In this document: one piece after another, positions 12,755 through 23,349 of the stretch
Layout: each line of letters begins with the position of its first letter
Numbering within the stretch: position 1 is the stretch's first letter
NCBI GenBank assembly: GCA_964059195.1
Contig: CAXKWD010000009.1
Location: forward strand, 87,703,432-87,767,431
DNA from: Ectobius pallidus
Taxonomy: Eukaryota; Arthropoda; Insecta; Blattodea; Ectobiidae
Direction: 5' to 3'
DNA: 64,000 bases
The notes under the pieces: generated by a model
Databases searched by the model: none
Told to the model about the DNA's origin: nothing
Seen by the model: the letters and a program-made list of their open reading frames with translations, nothing else
Program-made: the position numbers and the translations under genes

Positions 12755-13467
12755 AAAAAAATCCCTTTAGGCAGGCCTACAGGCGGAGGTAGATTTTGAA
12801 GTGCTTTTGGTTTAATTTATTGTCGCTGCATAGCCTTCTTTAGTAGTAGCATAGTCTTCTTTAGCCTTGGCATGGTAAACCTGCAGTAATAAGAACTGAA
12901 TTCGGTAAAGAGGAAGAGCCTACAATCATTTGTTTTGACAACAAGAATAGGATATAATATTCTGGGAGGCCGTGCGCAAGATCAGCAATGAATAAAATTA
13001 GCAAAGCCGCTAAACAAGACAAAATTATGATATTATAATAATTCTTTTAAGTGTTATTATTTTCAAACATTAAAATCTCGCGTAATATGAGAGCTATCAA
13101 GAAACTATTTATTGATTTGTAGAGTACTCATCAAGAGCTTTTCAACGATACCCCACAAGACGTGGTTTCAAAAGTTTCGAATTTTCATCCCCCACCCCCA
13201 CCTCCACCCCCACCCTCACTCGAAACCCCGAATCGTTGGTGTCACTGTGAACTCCATAGGGAGTACTCTAATTTATTCAAACAAAGTTTCCCTCTATACT
13301 TCATAGGGGCCGAGATATACATTTTTAAAAATTTCAACCCCCTCCCCCGACCACCCCCTTGGGCCAATTTTGCCCATTAACGAACTTGTCCGAACTATTG
13401 GGCCTAGAAATAACATAATAAAATTTGGTTCAAATATCTTCAAAATTACGGCCGCTATCGTGTAAAG

Positions 13468-13498
<31 letters not shown>

Positions 13499-13690
13499 AA
13501 TATATATATATATAAATATATATATATATAAATATATATATATATAAATATCACAAAATTTTTTTTTGAACGGGCGGTGGTTTCGTACTTAGGGGAGCAT
13601 GAAACGTAAAGATATGAAAGAATTTTTCGAAAATCATAAAGTGGTATCCATTGCAATAGGTAGAATTTTCTTCGAAAATCTACCTAAAAA
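12755..13690 (+). repeat. Medium repeat family M, longest copy
   Basis: It begins CCCTTTAGGCAGGCCTACAGG...GGTAGATTTTGAAGTGC and ends CTTCGAAAATCTACCT, so the ends are imperfect inverted repeats (AGGTAGATTTCGAAG type). The middle shares long, nearly identical blocks with 18440-18665 (for example TCGTTGGTGTCACTGTGAAC and GGGCCTAGAAATAACATAAT). Both copies hold a TA-repeat expansion at the same place after TACGGCCGCTA. No intact ORF; the short predicted peptides are by-products. Confidence 0.75.
13466..13550. repeat. TA-rich microsatellite with AAATA phasing
   Basis: Repeats of TATATATATATAAA about 18 bases apart inside repeat M; the 18681-18700 copy has a much shorter TA run at the same place. 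Confidence 0.9.
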
Positions 13691-14129
13691 GACCAGGAAC
13701 TTTTATACCATTAGAAATGACAAGCCTAGTTTGGAACTTCGATTATCTTTTAATGGACCAAAGGATACGCGAGGCCTCGAGACGGGAGGACGATTACTTA
13801 AGCCAATGCCCCCTCCCACTATCCAATAGATTTCATTTTACTTTTTTTTGTCTTCTGTTGCCAATGTTAAGGTTTAAAGCCTTTTTTGCCTAATTTGGAT
13901 CGTTATGGATTTTTTCTGTAACTATTTACATATTTTAAAAAGTGCATAAAGAAATTTTCATTGTGTAACTTTTTTTTTCAAATCAATGCAATGACATATT
14001 CACATAATAAAAATGTTTGAGGATCTTGTTCCCAACAGGCTAAATTATGAAAAACGTTCTTTCTGACAGGCGGCTGATTAGGACAGTTGATACTCTGGAA
14101 AAAAACCTTGTTGTTACATGTAATAAAGA

Positions 14130-14350
14130 AAAGTAATACACATAAGTATGTATGGACCACAGATTATTGTCTCTGTTGGACATTACATGAGAATATTATA
14201 GGAAAAAAATTCCTCATAGGAGGAAGGTTCCATCTGGCGCTGTGAATTGAACTCCGGCGTAGCTCAGTTGGTAGAGCTTGGCGCGAATAGCCAAAGGTCC
14301 TGGGTTCAAGTCCCAGTGTCGGAGGAATTCTTCTCCTATATTATTCTCAA
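14130..14350 (+). mobile_element. tRNA-like SINE (family S) with 5' extension
   Basis: A tRNA-like core (14252-14324) is preceded by TTCCATCTGGCGCTGTGAATTGA and followed by GAATTCTTCTCCTATATTATTCTC, the same layout as the other family S copies. The core has the D-arm TAGCTCAGTTGGTAGAGC, anticodon loop GCGAATA and T-arm CTGGGTTCAAGTCCCAG. One base after the D-stem is missing here and C replaces the invariant T33, so it is unlikely to act as a tRNA. Upstream, 14158-14215 carries the sequence CACAGATTATTGTCTCTG found with other copies at 24243 and 61239. Confidence 0.8.
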
Positions 14351-14999
14351 AGAAAAGTAAGATTAACGATGTATGTGATAAATAAATTATTAAGTACCGT
14401 ATCTTAGATAGTTATTTTCATTAATAATATTTTTCTCCGTTTTGACTTTTAATAAATGCCCATTTTAATCATATTACTGCATATTTTCGGTTTTTTAAGT
14501 GCCTTTATTTTAACCAAAATAAATGCCTGGAATTCCATGATCTAGTTATGATTATACCAAAAATCCCCGAAATAAAAAAGTGCCTGAAGTTATGACTTCC
14601 TCAATAATGGACTCTTACATGAGAATTGCTACAGAAATAAAATCAGGTAAACTAATGTAACAAAGTGCCAGTATGTTTTTGTTTAATCAGTTATGACTGC
14701 AATTATGATATGCAGAATATGTTTTTGTTTTAAATTGATTTCCAAGTTAAGCTCCAGATTTATTCATTAAGCAGGGCTTACGGAAGAAGAAAGGTCTACC
14801 ATCTCGGCCACCTGGGTCATTTTAACGGTCTAGTTGGATAAGCGCATGTCAATTAAAATGGTTTTGTCATAGCTACCTGTATTTTAATTTCCAAGGCCTT
14901 ATAAAATCACAGTAAAACAATAGGCTATGTTGTCAAGATAACTGATTTTCATTTTTTTTATAAATTCTTTCGAATACGTATATTACCATAAAATAGGCA

Positions 15000-15845
15000 C
15001 TAAATTGAGCATTACTCCGAAACAGGTCAATCGATTTTATCCATTATGAATAGACGTCTTCCCATGGACATTATAAATGTGTATACCAAGTTTCATAAAA
15101 ATCCGGTAAAGCGTATTTGAGTTAGGCTACCGCGTCTTTAAAATATTCACTAAATTGGGTTTTACTCCGGTACCGGTCTACCGATTTGGTCCAATATCAG
15201 TAGACGTCTTTCCACGTACATTATAAATGGGTATACAAAATTTCAGGAAAATCCAATAAAGCATATTTGAGTTATCGCGACTTCTTATATATTAACATAA
15301 AAACACTAAATTGGGCATTATTCCGGTACTGGCCAACCGATTTGGTCCAATATCAATAAACATCTTCCCATGGACATTATAATTGCGTATACGAAGTTTC
15401 ATAAATATCCGATAAAGCGTATTTGAGTTATTGCGCCTTTAAAGTAGACACTAAATTGGGTTTTACTCCGGTACCGGTCAACAGATTAGGTTCAAATTCA
15501 ATTGGGCACTTCTCATGGACGTCATAAATGGGTATACCAAGTTTCATGGAAATCCGATACAGCGTATTTGAGTGATGGCGCCTTTCTATTAGAAAGGCGC
15601 CATAATCTATTAAAATAGGCACTAAATTGGGCATTACTCCGGTACCGGTGAACCGATTTGGTTCAATATCAATAGGGTGCTTCCCATGGACATTATAAAT
15701 GTGTTTTCCAAGTTTCATGAAAATCCGAAAAAGCGTATTTGAGTTATGGTGCGTACAGACACACGGACAGACAGACGGACAGACAGACGGACAGACATTT
15801 TTTTGTCCACCACACAATCTCATAAAGTACCATACTGGCACTTAA
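15000..15845. repeat. Tandem array of five family T units
   Basis: Five diverged units of about 145-171 bp each contain CACTAAATTGGG.TTACTCCGGTACCGGT, a CCATGGACATTATAA block, and GCGTATTTGAGTTA (at 15111, 15261, 15417, 15562 and 15733). The array ends with ACGGACAGACAGACGGACAG repeats and GGCACTTAATAA, exactly like the single unit at 8380-8637. The fourth unit has an added small hairpin (GGCGCCTTTCTATTAGAAAGGCGCC). A 137-codon minus-strand ORF overlaps the array but is a by-product of the repeat. Confidence 0.85.
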
Positions 15846-17100
15846 TAAATTAAACAGGATGATGAGATTTTTGGCCACTTTTTCTCAGTTAATGATTCAG
15901 TGGCACAGAAAGCTGTAGACCTATACCATGAAGAATGTCGATCATTCACAAGAGATGACAAGATAATAAAAATAAAAAAATCAGCCTTTACTTATTTGTC
16001 AGCTGACACAGGGTCTAACATTTTGACTGATTCCTCACGCGAAAACTGAAAGAATAATATCAGATATAATATACATTATGTTGGGAGACTTCCTAAGGGT
16101 TGCAGAACGTTGTTTTATCCAATAGTATGTGTGTTCCTGGAGGAATCGCAGATGCCATCATATTAAATATTGACCCATGTACTTTTCGTCCTCTAGCCTA
16201 TAGCAATCAATGGTTTGGCCTTGCTGCTCTAGGAAATACGCAGAGAAGACTTTGGTTAACCCTCATTATTTGTCATCATTTTTGAAGTGTTAAAATCTAT
16301 TTTTGACAGCGAATATACAATAGAGATAAAGAAACAATGTATGGGTACAAACTTATAGGAAATATAATCGGTTTAAATTTTGTATAAGACTATATTTTCT
16401 ATACTTCCAGCCCTTCATGAGATATAAGGGATAAAACAAAAGTCACACGTTTTGTTACGCTACGAAGTTAGCTCACACCGTACAGTCGGGGACTTTTGGT
16501 ATAATCATTACCAACCACCTTCAAATGCATCCCATAAATAAAGTATTTACGATCAAAAAGTCTGTCTACAAACCCTTCATTGACTAGACTATTAAGGCAG
16601 ACTCTGAATTTACAATACTATCTATAACCATTATTAGGCCTGCAAGCAGCAAAAACGTTTCGTTGCTCCGGACATTATGAAAAGATTCAGCATAAAATGT
16701 GCCCGGTTGTACGTATCGACCGTCATGTCGATAGTAGTAACGATCACCGGGGACCAGTAGGGCCTGTCGTTTCCCGACATTGGTCTCACAGGCAAGGAAA
16801 AACCCAGTTAGGAAACTTGTCCCGACCAGGAACCCAGGCCTGCTGCGTGAGGAGAGTGAATACATCCCCTACACCACACCAAATACAATCTAGACCAATA
16901 CAGGACACTTTGCGATATATCGGGGGACAATATTTTGAGCAACATCTAGCGGCCCAACCTGCTACTACTGAATACAATTGCAGTATCTAGATACATATAT
17001 GTTAAACAGTTTTTAATAGAAGAGCCGAAATAGCCAGACTCGGCATGTTATGTATAAGGGGTATCTACCCAATGGCTCAGAATAGCATAACTTTTACAGT
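15846..17100. other. Unassigned sequence, repeat-like at 16690-16985
   Basis: 16690-16985 has higher GC and overlapping open frames on both strands, and CCCGACCAGGAACCCAGGCCTG resembles the reversed B-box region of insect tRNA-like repeats. I judge it a repeat and not an exon. The rest shows nothing definite. Confidence 0.4.
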
Positions 17101-17120
17101 TTATATATGTTTTGAATATA

Positions 17121-17440
17121 TTAATTTTGCCCCAAGTTTCTAGGTTGTGCCACCAGGAGTGCTGCAAAATCTGTCCCCCATTTCTCTACCAGTAAGTGTC
17201 CGGTATTGACCACACTTATTCCCTTGTGATGGTCATCGGCGAAGAAGCATTGGTTTAAATGGGAGCGTTCACACTGTTCACACCCAAACACAAGTGACGC
17301 TGCAGTGTCTACTCCGAACACTTGTGACCGGTCACCTGCGAAGATGCATTGATTTAAGCCTACCGACATTTCACGCAAATTCGCGAATAGAAATAAAAAA
17401 AACCGTGCATGAAGGCCCAGTTCAAACACCTCGCGAGTTA
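17121..17440. repeat. Unclassified repeat-like block with internal duplication
   Basis: Two sub-blocks, GCGAAGAAGCATTGGTTTAA (17239) and GCGAAGATGCATTGATTTAA (17338), lie in direct repeat inside a GC-richer patch with a 102-codon minus-strand frame. This looks like a transposon subterminal region. No family recognised. Confidence 0.4.
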
Positions 17441-18249
17441 TTCTTGACTAGAAATTGTAGAAGATATGTTTAATAATGCTAGAAAAATAATAATCTACTA
17501 TCTTCAAATTCCTTTTATTTATTTATTTTTTTATTTTTTGCAATTTTTCAAATCTGAACTATAAAATTACTGAAATGAGCTTTTAACTTTTCCTGCTGCT
17601 GGTGACATAGCCGAATATACCTTCCCGGGCGTTTCTACATAGTGAATTCGAACAGATCATTCTGATAGATAATTACAATCCAGTGCTACAATTTGAAAAT
17701 ACACTAATAGAGAAAGATTGAAAAGAAAAGGATTTAGCGAAAGATGAATATAGGGAGAAAACGATTTTTACTTAGATTTGAGTAGGCATACATGTTTCCT
17801 GTGAAAATGTTTGGACCAAAGGTACTTGTGGAAATGAAAACAAAATTAGTTCCATTCTTCTATTTACGTTTGACACAGTGAAGCATCTTGGCTCATCATG
17901 TTGAGAAGTAGCATTGTTTGTATAAGTTCCTTCAACTGAATGAATAGAGAAAAAAGGTTTCTGGGTGCGGTGGGCTTGACTCACAATCGCACTCTAAGCA
18001 TTGGATTTCATCCTAATAAGGTTCCCAGCATATCTTCACCACCTATACAAAAATTCTTCTCAGGCAACTCCACACACTTAAACTTTACTTTCTATCAGAT
18101 TCAAAACATAAGCAAGTGTGGCGGTGATCACACTCTTGAAATAATAATAATAATTACTAATTTTTGAAACCGTACAATATATAATAATAGGTTATGTATT
18201 ATTATTAAATATATCACTTGAGTTCTGTTCCAAGAGGAAATATGTGATT
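17441..18249. other. Unassigned sequence
   Basis: No exon, RNA gene or clear repeat seen. Confidence 0.4.
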
Positions 18250-18828
18250 TGTATTTAAAAAAATTCCCTTTAGGCAGGCCTACAGGCTGAGGTAGATTTC
18301 GAAGTGCTAAATCTCGCCTTATATGAGAGCTATCGAGAAACCAGTCATTTATTTGAAGAGTACTCATCAAGAGCTTTTCAACGATACCCCATAAGCCGTG
18401 GTTTCAAAAAACACCACCCCCACTCGTACCCCCAAAACCCCCGAATCGTTGGTGTCACTGTGAACTCCATAGGGAGTACTCTAATTTACTCAAACAAAGT
18501 TTCCCTCTATATTTCATAGGGGCCAAGATATAAATTTTTCAAAATTTCAACCCCCTCCCCCGACCCTCCCCTTGGGTAAATTTTGTTCATTAACGAACTT
18601 GTCCGAACTATTGGGCCTAGAAATAACATAATAAAATTTGGTTCAAATATCTTCAAAATTACGGCCGCTAGCGTGTAAAGATATATATATATATATTTTT
18701 TTTTTTTTTGAACGGGCGGCGGTTTCGTACTTAGGGAGGCATGAAACGTACAGATATTAAAGAATTTTTCGAAAGTCATGACATGGTATCGATTGCAATA
18801 GGTAGATTTTTCTTCGAAATCTACCTAA
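18250..18828 (+). repeat. Medium repeat family M, copy 3
   Basis: Starts CCCTTTAGGCAGGCCTACAGG. AGGTAGATTTCGAAG at 18290-18304 is repeated inverted as CTTCGAAATCTACCT at 18812-18826. The interior is close to 13075-13690 but lacks the extra 200 bases after the left end. This gives the best view of the element ends. Superfamily unknown. Confidence 0.75.
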
Positions 18829-19097
18829 TTATGAAGTGTGGACATTGTAATTTTGCCGTTTGAGCGAAGAAAGCATGGACTTGTAAGGTCTGTTTTCATC
18901 TCAGATACCAAATTTCCAATAACTTATATTAGACTTGTCGCTGATGTTAGAAACATATAATATTAATAAAAATCCTCAAATAGTTTGAGCGTTGTTATCT
19001 CTTTAAAATTTATGAAATTACAAGAAATAGGTGTCTTTTTTTCGAAAATATTTAAATTTAAATTCTACTTAATGCAAACATAATTAAACTCACGGCA

Positions 19098-19175
19098 CAA
19101 CTGGCTAGCTCAGTTGGTAGGGCATTGGCATGGAAATCAGAAAGGTCACGGGTTCGAATCCCAGTTTCAGAAGAA
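19098..19175 (+). mobile_element. tRNA-like SINE head, diverged
   Basis: CTGGCTAGCTCAGTTGGTAG gives a good A-box/D-arm and GGTCACGGGTTCGAATCCCAG a good B-box/T-arm. The acceptor arm pairs poorly (CTGG against the TTTCAG side), so it is a SINE relic and not a tRNA gene. Confidence 0.65.
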
Positions 19176-19474
19176 TATGTAATGCTCAAAAGAAAGAATA
19201 TTCGAATATGAAATCGAGAATACAAATCTACACCATTAAGATTGTTCAGGAAGGACGCTTACGGAGAAGTAATTTTCTTTTGATTTCAACTGTTAGGCCT
19301 AAAGGACCAATGCCTACTTTGTCATACTTTGTTACCCGCACTCAGTTTGTCCGCTGTAAAAATAAGTTATCGTAATCGTACTAAAATTATGTTTTTGGAC
19401 TGCCTGTGTCCGTTATTGAAAATTAATTCCAAAATGCCGAGTGTGCAAATCCTCATTTACCAAGTACATAGGCC

Positions 19475-19823
19475 TATACGAGGGAGAAACAAATAAAACT
19501 CGCAATTAATTTTTTCCATTATTTTACTGCAGGAAGATTGTTTGCTTGTACATTATTTTTCTACTTAGTCCCCTCCTAATTCAACGCACTTAAGTCATCG
19601 GATAGGAAGTGCTTCGATACCGCGTGAAAAAAATTATTTTGGTTAACGCTGTAGCCACTCGAGCACCGCCGATTGGACGTCTTAATCAGACTTGAATTTC
19701 TGCCCTCCAAGGTGCTCCTTTAATGGGACAAAGATGTGGAAATCCAGTAGTGCCAAAGCGAAGCCGTCGACGACATCCGCCATAATCGCCAGATTTTGGA
19801 CCAGCAGATTTCCACATCTTTGT
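19475..19823 (-). pseudogene. mariner transposase 3' fragment with inverted end
   Basis: On the minus strand the reading DFHIFVPLKEHLGGQKFKSD then DVQSAVLEWLQR matches the mariner region after the last catalytic aspartate (DFHLF.PLKEHLGGQ pattern), followed by stops. ACAAAGATGTGGAAATC is present inverted at 19728-19744 and 19807-19823, so the upstream side ends in an inverted duplication. It cannot encode an active transposase. Confidence 0.7.
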
Positions 19824-20179
19824 GTTGTTGTGTTCAAGTTCTTTTGCAAATAGGTTTAATTAGGTATTGCTATAACATCGTATTTCCTTGGCTGACAGAA
19901 ACTCCAGAAATAACAATAACTGTACATTATATTGTCCTAATAACTTTATTATTTTTTACTTTTTAGTGCATTTTTGTTTCAAAATCAATTTTTTGAAGTC
20001 GGTCTTTATTTTTGCTTAAATTTTTCTTTAAAGAAATTAAATATGTAAAATAGAACTTCCTCATTATAGCGTGTTGTTTATGAATAATTCTGGGGTAGGA
20101 AGCAAAATAAGACCTTTTATAATTAAAGACAACTCCTCAATAAACAAACGAGTTTTAGCCACTGCCTTCTAAACTGTAT

Positions 20180-20255
20180 TAATCGTCGAGACGGCGGTGG
20201 TTTTAGCCCAGCCATCTCAAGAACGAGTCGAGATGGCGGTGGTTTTAGCTATCGA
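20180..20255. repeat. Two direct 23-bp repeats upstream of the LINE
   Basis: GTCGAGACGGCGGTGGTTTT and GTCGAGATGGCGGTGGTTTT, each followed by AGC, lie about 40 bases apart. They may belong to the 5' untranslated region of the LINE whose ORF1 begins near 20691. Confidence 0.6.
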
Positions 20256-20350
20256 TCTGAACACGATCATCGTCGATTTGATAATATACTAGTAACAATG
20301 TTAAAACGTAATAATCGAAACAGCATCTAAAATAGTCACTCAAACTAAAA

Positions 20351-20551
20351 ATGCCGTTCTACTTTTACTTTCATTGCGATTTGGACTTCATCATTTTAAC
20401 ATTGATAGCTGTTCTGTTGTGTAAATTATTGTTTGGTCATTTTGAATTCAAGGGATTTTTCCTTATTCTCACTATTTTATGTGTAATTTCGGTGTACATT
20501 TGGGTAAGTTATCTCATTCAGAAAATTGAAAAGATACATGTTAAGGAATGA
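20351..20551 (+). CDS. Small putative membrane peptide ORF
   Basis: A 66-codon frame starts with ATG in an AAAAATGCC context. It encodes two strongly hydrophobic segments, roughly residues 12-30 and 33-54, and ends in a charged tail (KIEKIHVKE). It lies between the GGCGGTGG repeats and the LINE ORF1, so it could be an upstream ORF of that element or chance in AT-rich DNA, where hydrophobic codons such as TTT and ATT are favoured. No homologue recognised. Treat as hypothetical. Confidence 0.2.
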   Translation: MPFYFYFHCDLDFIILTLIAVLLCKLLFGHFEFKGFFLILTILCVISVYIWVSYLIQKIEKIHVKE

Positions 20552-20690
20552 ATTTAATTTTTTTTAGCATGAGTTATCTTCTGTCAAATCCATCATCATT
20601 TTCTTCTGTCTCTTACTTTAACCTCCGCCGTTGTAGGGACGTTTAAGCGGCACAAGTCGCCCGGGCAGTAGATGTGATTTCTTATAAAAC

Positions 20691-21560
20691 CATGAGTGAC
20701 CATGTAGGATAACTGTATCGTGTGTGGAAAAAAGTGTTTAATAGAGGAGGAAAAAGTAATTTGCAATGGTCATTGTAAAGGTACTTTTCATAGAGATTGT
20801 ATTAATATTACACACCAGCAATATGAGAATCTACTTAAGAAGTCTAAGAAAAAATGGTTCTGTAAACGTAATGATTGTGAGGTTAGGAATGAAAATCAGT
20901 ATAAATGGACACAAGCAAGCGATTGGAAAAAGAAATCTCTTCTCTTAAAAATGTAATTGAAGAAACTATTGGAGAGAACAAAGCAGTGTTCACCTCTATG
21001 GAGTCTTTTAATAAGGATGTCGAGAGCTTCAGAGTGATGTGTAGTGAAATGAAGAGCAAAATTGAAGGTTTACCGGATGTTAATCAATTAGCAAGAGATA
21101 CAAATGATCTTATGCAGTACCAAAAGAAGAACAATTTGGAACTTCATGGGATACATCAAGTTGAAGGCGAAACCTCTGAGGATATATATAAAATTATAGT
21201 TGCCTTGGGTGAGAAGCTGGGCGTTCCCATAGCTAAACAACAAAATAATAGAAATAGCTCAAAGGCTTCCATCATCTAAGCCAGAATTACCCTGGCCAAT
21301 TATTTTAGTCAAATTCGCAAATAGACGGTTGAAGAATGAGTTACTTGCATCAAAGAAGAAACACCCTAACGTACGCAGAAAAGAAGTTCTTCCTAATTAT
21401 CCTGGTAGAAACGTGTACATAAATGAACATCTGACGAGGATTAACAAGACATTCCATAAGAAATGTCGGGACTTGTGGCTCCGCGTTAAATTTGTATGGG
21501 TTAAAGATTGCAAAATCTAAGTTGGGAGATCTGAAACCGACCCTATTATCTGGACACAAA
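20691..21560 (+). pseudogene. LINE ORF1 remnant: PHD-like zinc finger and coiled coil
   Basis: The frame probably began at ATGAGTGACCATGTA (20691) and is broken at once. It continues with a zinc finger: DNCIVCGKKC, VICNGHCKGTFHRDC and KWFCKRNDCE give the spaced Cys/His ligands of a PHD-type finger. A second frame from 20905 adds a coiled-coil stretch (KRLEKEISSLKNVIEETIGE) and NNLELHGIHQVEGETSEDIY. A third frame gives IEIAQRLPSSKPELPWPIIL and the conserved C-terminal FANRRLKNELLASKKKH then GRNVYINEHLTRINKTFHKK. At least two frameshifts separate the parts. PHD-finger plus coiled-coil ORF1 proteins are known from CR1-like and related insect LINEs; they bind the element RNA. Not functional. Confidence 0.8.
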
Positions 21561-21644
21561 TGATGATGATTTTAGGAAGCTACTGACCATGCTTAAATAA
21601 TGATTAATGTTTAATTTAGTTTGGTTAAATTATTTATTTTCGAG

Positions 21645-22795
21645 ATGAATAATGCTAATTTTCAGTCAATTTTAAAATTTTGTAGTTTTGAGCATTCGTT
21701 TGATTCTATACAGTCTTTTGTTAATTTCAATAATGAGTATGACGCACATAATTTTGTCATGGCCTACCTCAATATTCGCAGCCTTAGAAATAAATTGAGT
21801 GATATTGAATTATTACGTCATACGTTAAAAATGTTGATTTTTTTTTGTTCTTACAGAAATATGGTTAAATGAAAGTGAAACTAATATTTTTCAATTACAT
21901 AATTATAATATTAATTTAGTCTGTGGGGGGAAAAAAGCGGTGAAAAGCAATTTATATTCGTAATTATTGGAATGCGAATATAACTTACTGTTTTTTGCAC
22001 TCCTTAGCTAGTAAGTGTACTTACGAAAGTTGTTTACATGGATCGTAAGTTGACATTCCCACACAATCGTGTTGCTAAGGGCGTTGCGATGAAGTTAAAT
22101 TACTTACGGTCCAAGCGCCACGTCATAATTCATTACGATACCCTTCATAATACAAGCCTTTATGGATACGGCCCCCAGGACAAATGTTCGGTTCCCATAA
22201 CAACAAACACATGCGAATCACTTTCTGAAATAAACATCTATTTTCAAGAATGTATTTACATAATATTTTCAGGTAATATCACAATTAATATAATTAAATT
22301 GATATAAATAATCATCGTGCAAAAAATAGCATGCAACACACGGGCCGTAAAGGCATTTACGGGTCTCGAAAACTTAAAAACCCTCGGCTGCGCCTCGGGT
22401 TTTCAATCTGTTTCCTCGACCCGTAAACGTGCCTTACGGCACTTATATCGCAATATACTATTGTTTTACAGATGAGCATGACATATTAGAATTAGGTGTT
22501 GAAGTACCTAAGAGAAATTGTAAATATACTATTATTGCGTCTATAATCCTAGAGAGCTGAATACAGTAGATTTCATGAATCATCTAAATTCTAGAGCAAT
22601 ATCTGGTTTTGTATAGTTTAAAGAATATAGTTTTCGCGGGAGATTTTAATATTAATACTATAAATGAAACTTCTAAAATATCGTCTCAATTTAAGATCTT
22701 TATAAAATCCTTAGGTTTTCATCGGTGTAACGCTATTTTTCCAACAAGGATTACTGAAGTTACCAAATCTCTAATTGATAACTTATAATTTTTGT
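21645..22795 (+). pseudogene. LINE ORF2 remnant: APE-type endonuclease, interrupted
   Basis: The frame gives YLNIRSLRNKLSDIELL, a classic start of the APE endonuclease of non-LTR elements, then LTEIWLNESET after a frameshift near 21845. About 490 bases of foreign sequence follow (21965-22455). The domain resumes with AIYYCFTDEHDILELGVEVP, and then KNIVFAGDFNINT, which carries the catalytic GDFN motif, and FPTRITEVTKSLIDN. No reverse transcriptase follows, so the element is truncated at about 22800. It is the downstream partner of the ORF1 remnant at 20691-21560. Confidence 0.8.
21965..22455. mobile_element. Unclassified insertion inside the LINE, hairpin at right end
   Basis: This segment splits the endonuclease reading. 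GCAATTTATATT before it and GCAATATACTATT after it both fit the same LINE position and may be a diverged target duplication. The right 100 bases fold back: GCCGTAAAGGCATTTACGGG pairs with CCCGTAAACGTGCCTTACGGC, and inside that AAAACCC.TCGG pairs with CCTCGGGTTTT. The left end has a small ATATTCG/CGAATAT hairpin. Superfamily not identified. Confidence 0.55.
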
Positions 22796-23150
22796 TAGTA
22801 ATCTGAAATATATACATAAGGTATTCAAGATTGACCTTACATATCATAATCTGCTCATATTAAAAATTATTCCAACTTTTTTTTTTTTTTTTTTTTTCAA
22901 ATCATGACAGACTTAATGAAGATTACAATACATTTAGTGAAACCAATAATGAAATGTTATAATTTTTTGTAAAGGAATAGATTATAAAAAAAATCTTGAT
23001 ATGTATTTTTTAACAAACGATATTGAATTTGACGATGGAATCCTGATGTCAGTTTTGAAGAACGCAACAAAATGACTCAGTGAGAAATATTAGTAGGATA
23101 CACAACTCTATGAACTCTATGAATTGTAAGGCAAACTTACAGTACATTAA
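22796..23150. other. Decayed sequence downstream of the LINE
   Basis: Includes a poly(T) run near 22880. It may be residual LINE sequence, but I cannot follow a reading frame. Confidence 0.35.
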
Positions 23151-23210
23151 CTTGAACCACCTTATTCTGTGCCTTTAAAATATTTTTATTATATTATGTT
23201 CTCACTGCAG

Positions 23211-23345
23211 GAGCAAATTGACGCAGAGAACGAAAGAGTGAAAATGGTACTACAGGATCTGAAACTCAAGCATAACCAAAACCAACACTGGAACTACTAT
23301 TGGCCTGAAATAAATAACATATCTTCAAAGTATATTGTAAAATAA
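23211..23345 (+). CDS. Candidate terminal coding exon, unknown protein
   Basis: A pyrimidine-rich tract and the acceptor TTCTCACTGCAG end at 23210. The only open frame then reads 44 codons to TAA: EQIDAENERVKMVLQDLKLK is charged and helix-prone, followed by HNQNQHWNYYWPEINN, rich in aromatic and polar residues. Frames 2 and 3 have stops within 30 bases. AATAAA overlaps the stop region (23341-23346). AAG|GTATGA at the end of the stop also looks like a donor, so an exon ending at 23348 with an early stop is an alternative. The upstream exons are not identified. I do not recognise the protein. Confidence 0.4.
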   Translation, partial: EQIDAENERVKMVLQDLKLKHNQNQHWNYYWPEINNISSKYIVK

Positions 23346-23349
23346 AGGT

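Noticed and set aside
13294..13656. 120-codon minus-strand ORF with IYIYIYIY run
   Set aside because: Encoded by the TA microsatellite within repeat family M.
15428..15841. 137-codon minus-strand ORF as a gene
   Set aside because: It lies wholly within the family T tandem array; the residues repeat with the DNA units and the start is the CGGACAGACAGA tail.
16584..16990. Overlapping ORFs on both strands as exons
   Set aside because: No splice signals flank a consistent frame, and the AACCCAGGCCTG region looks like a reversed tRNA-like repeat.
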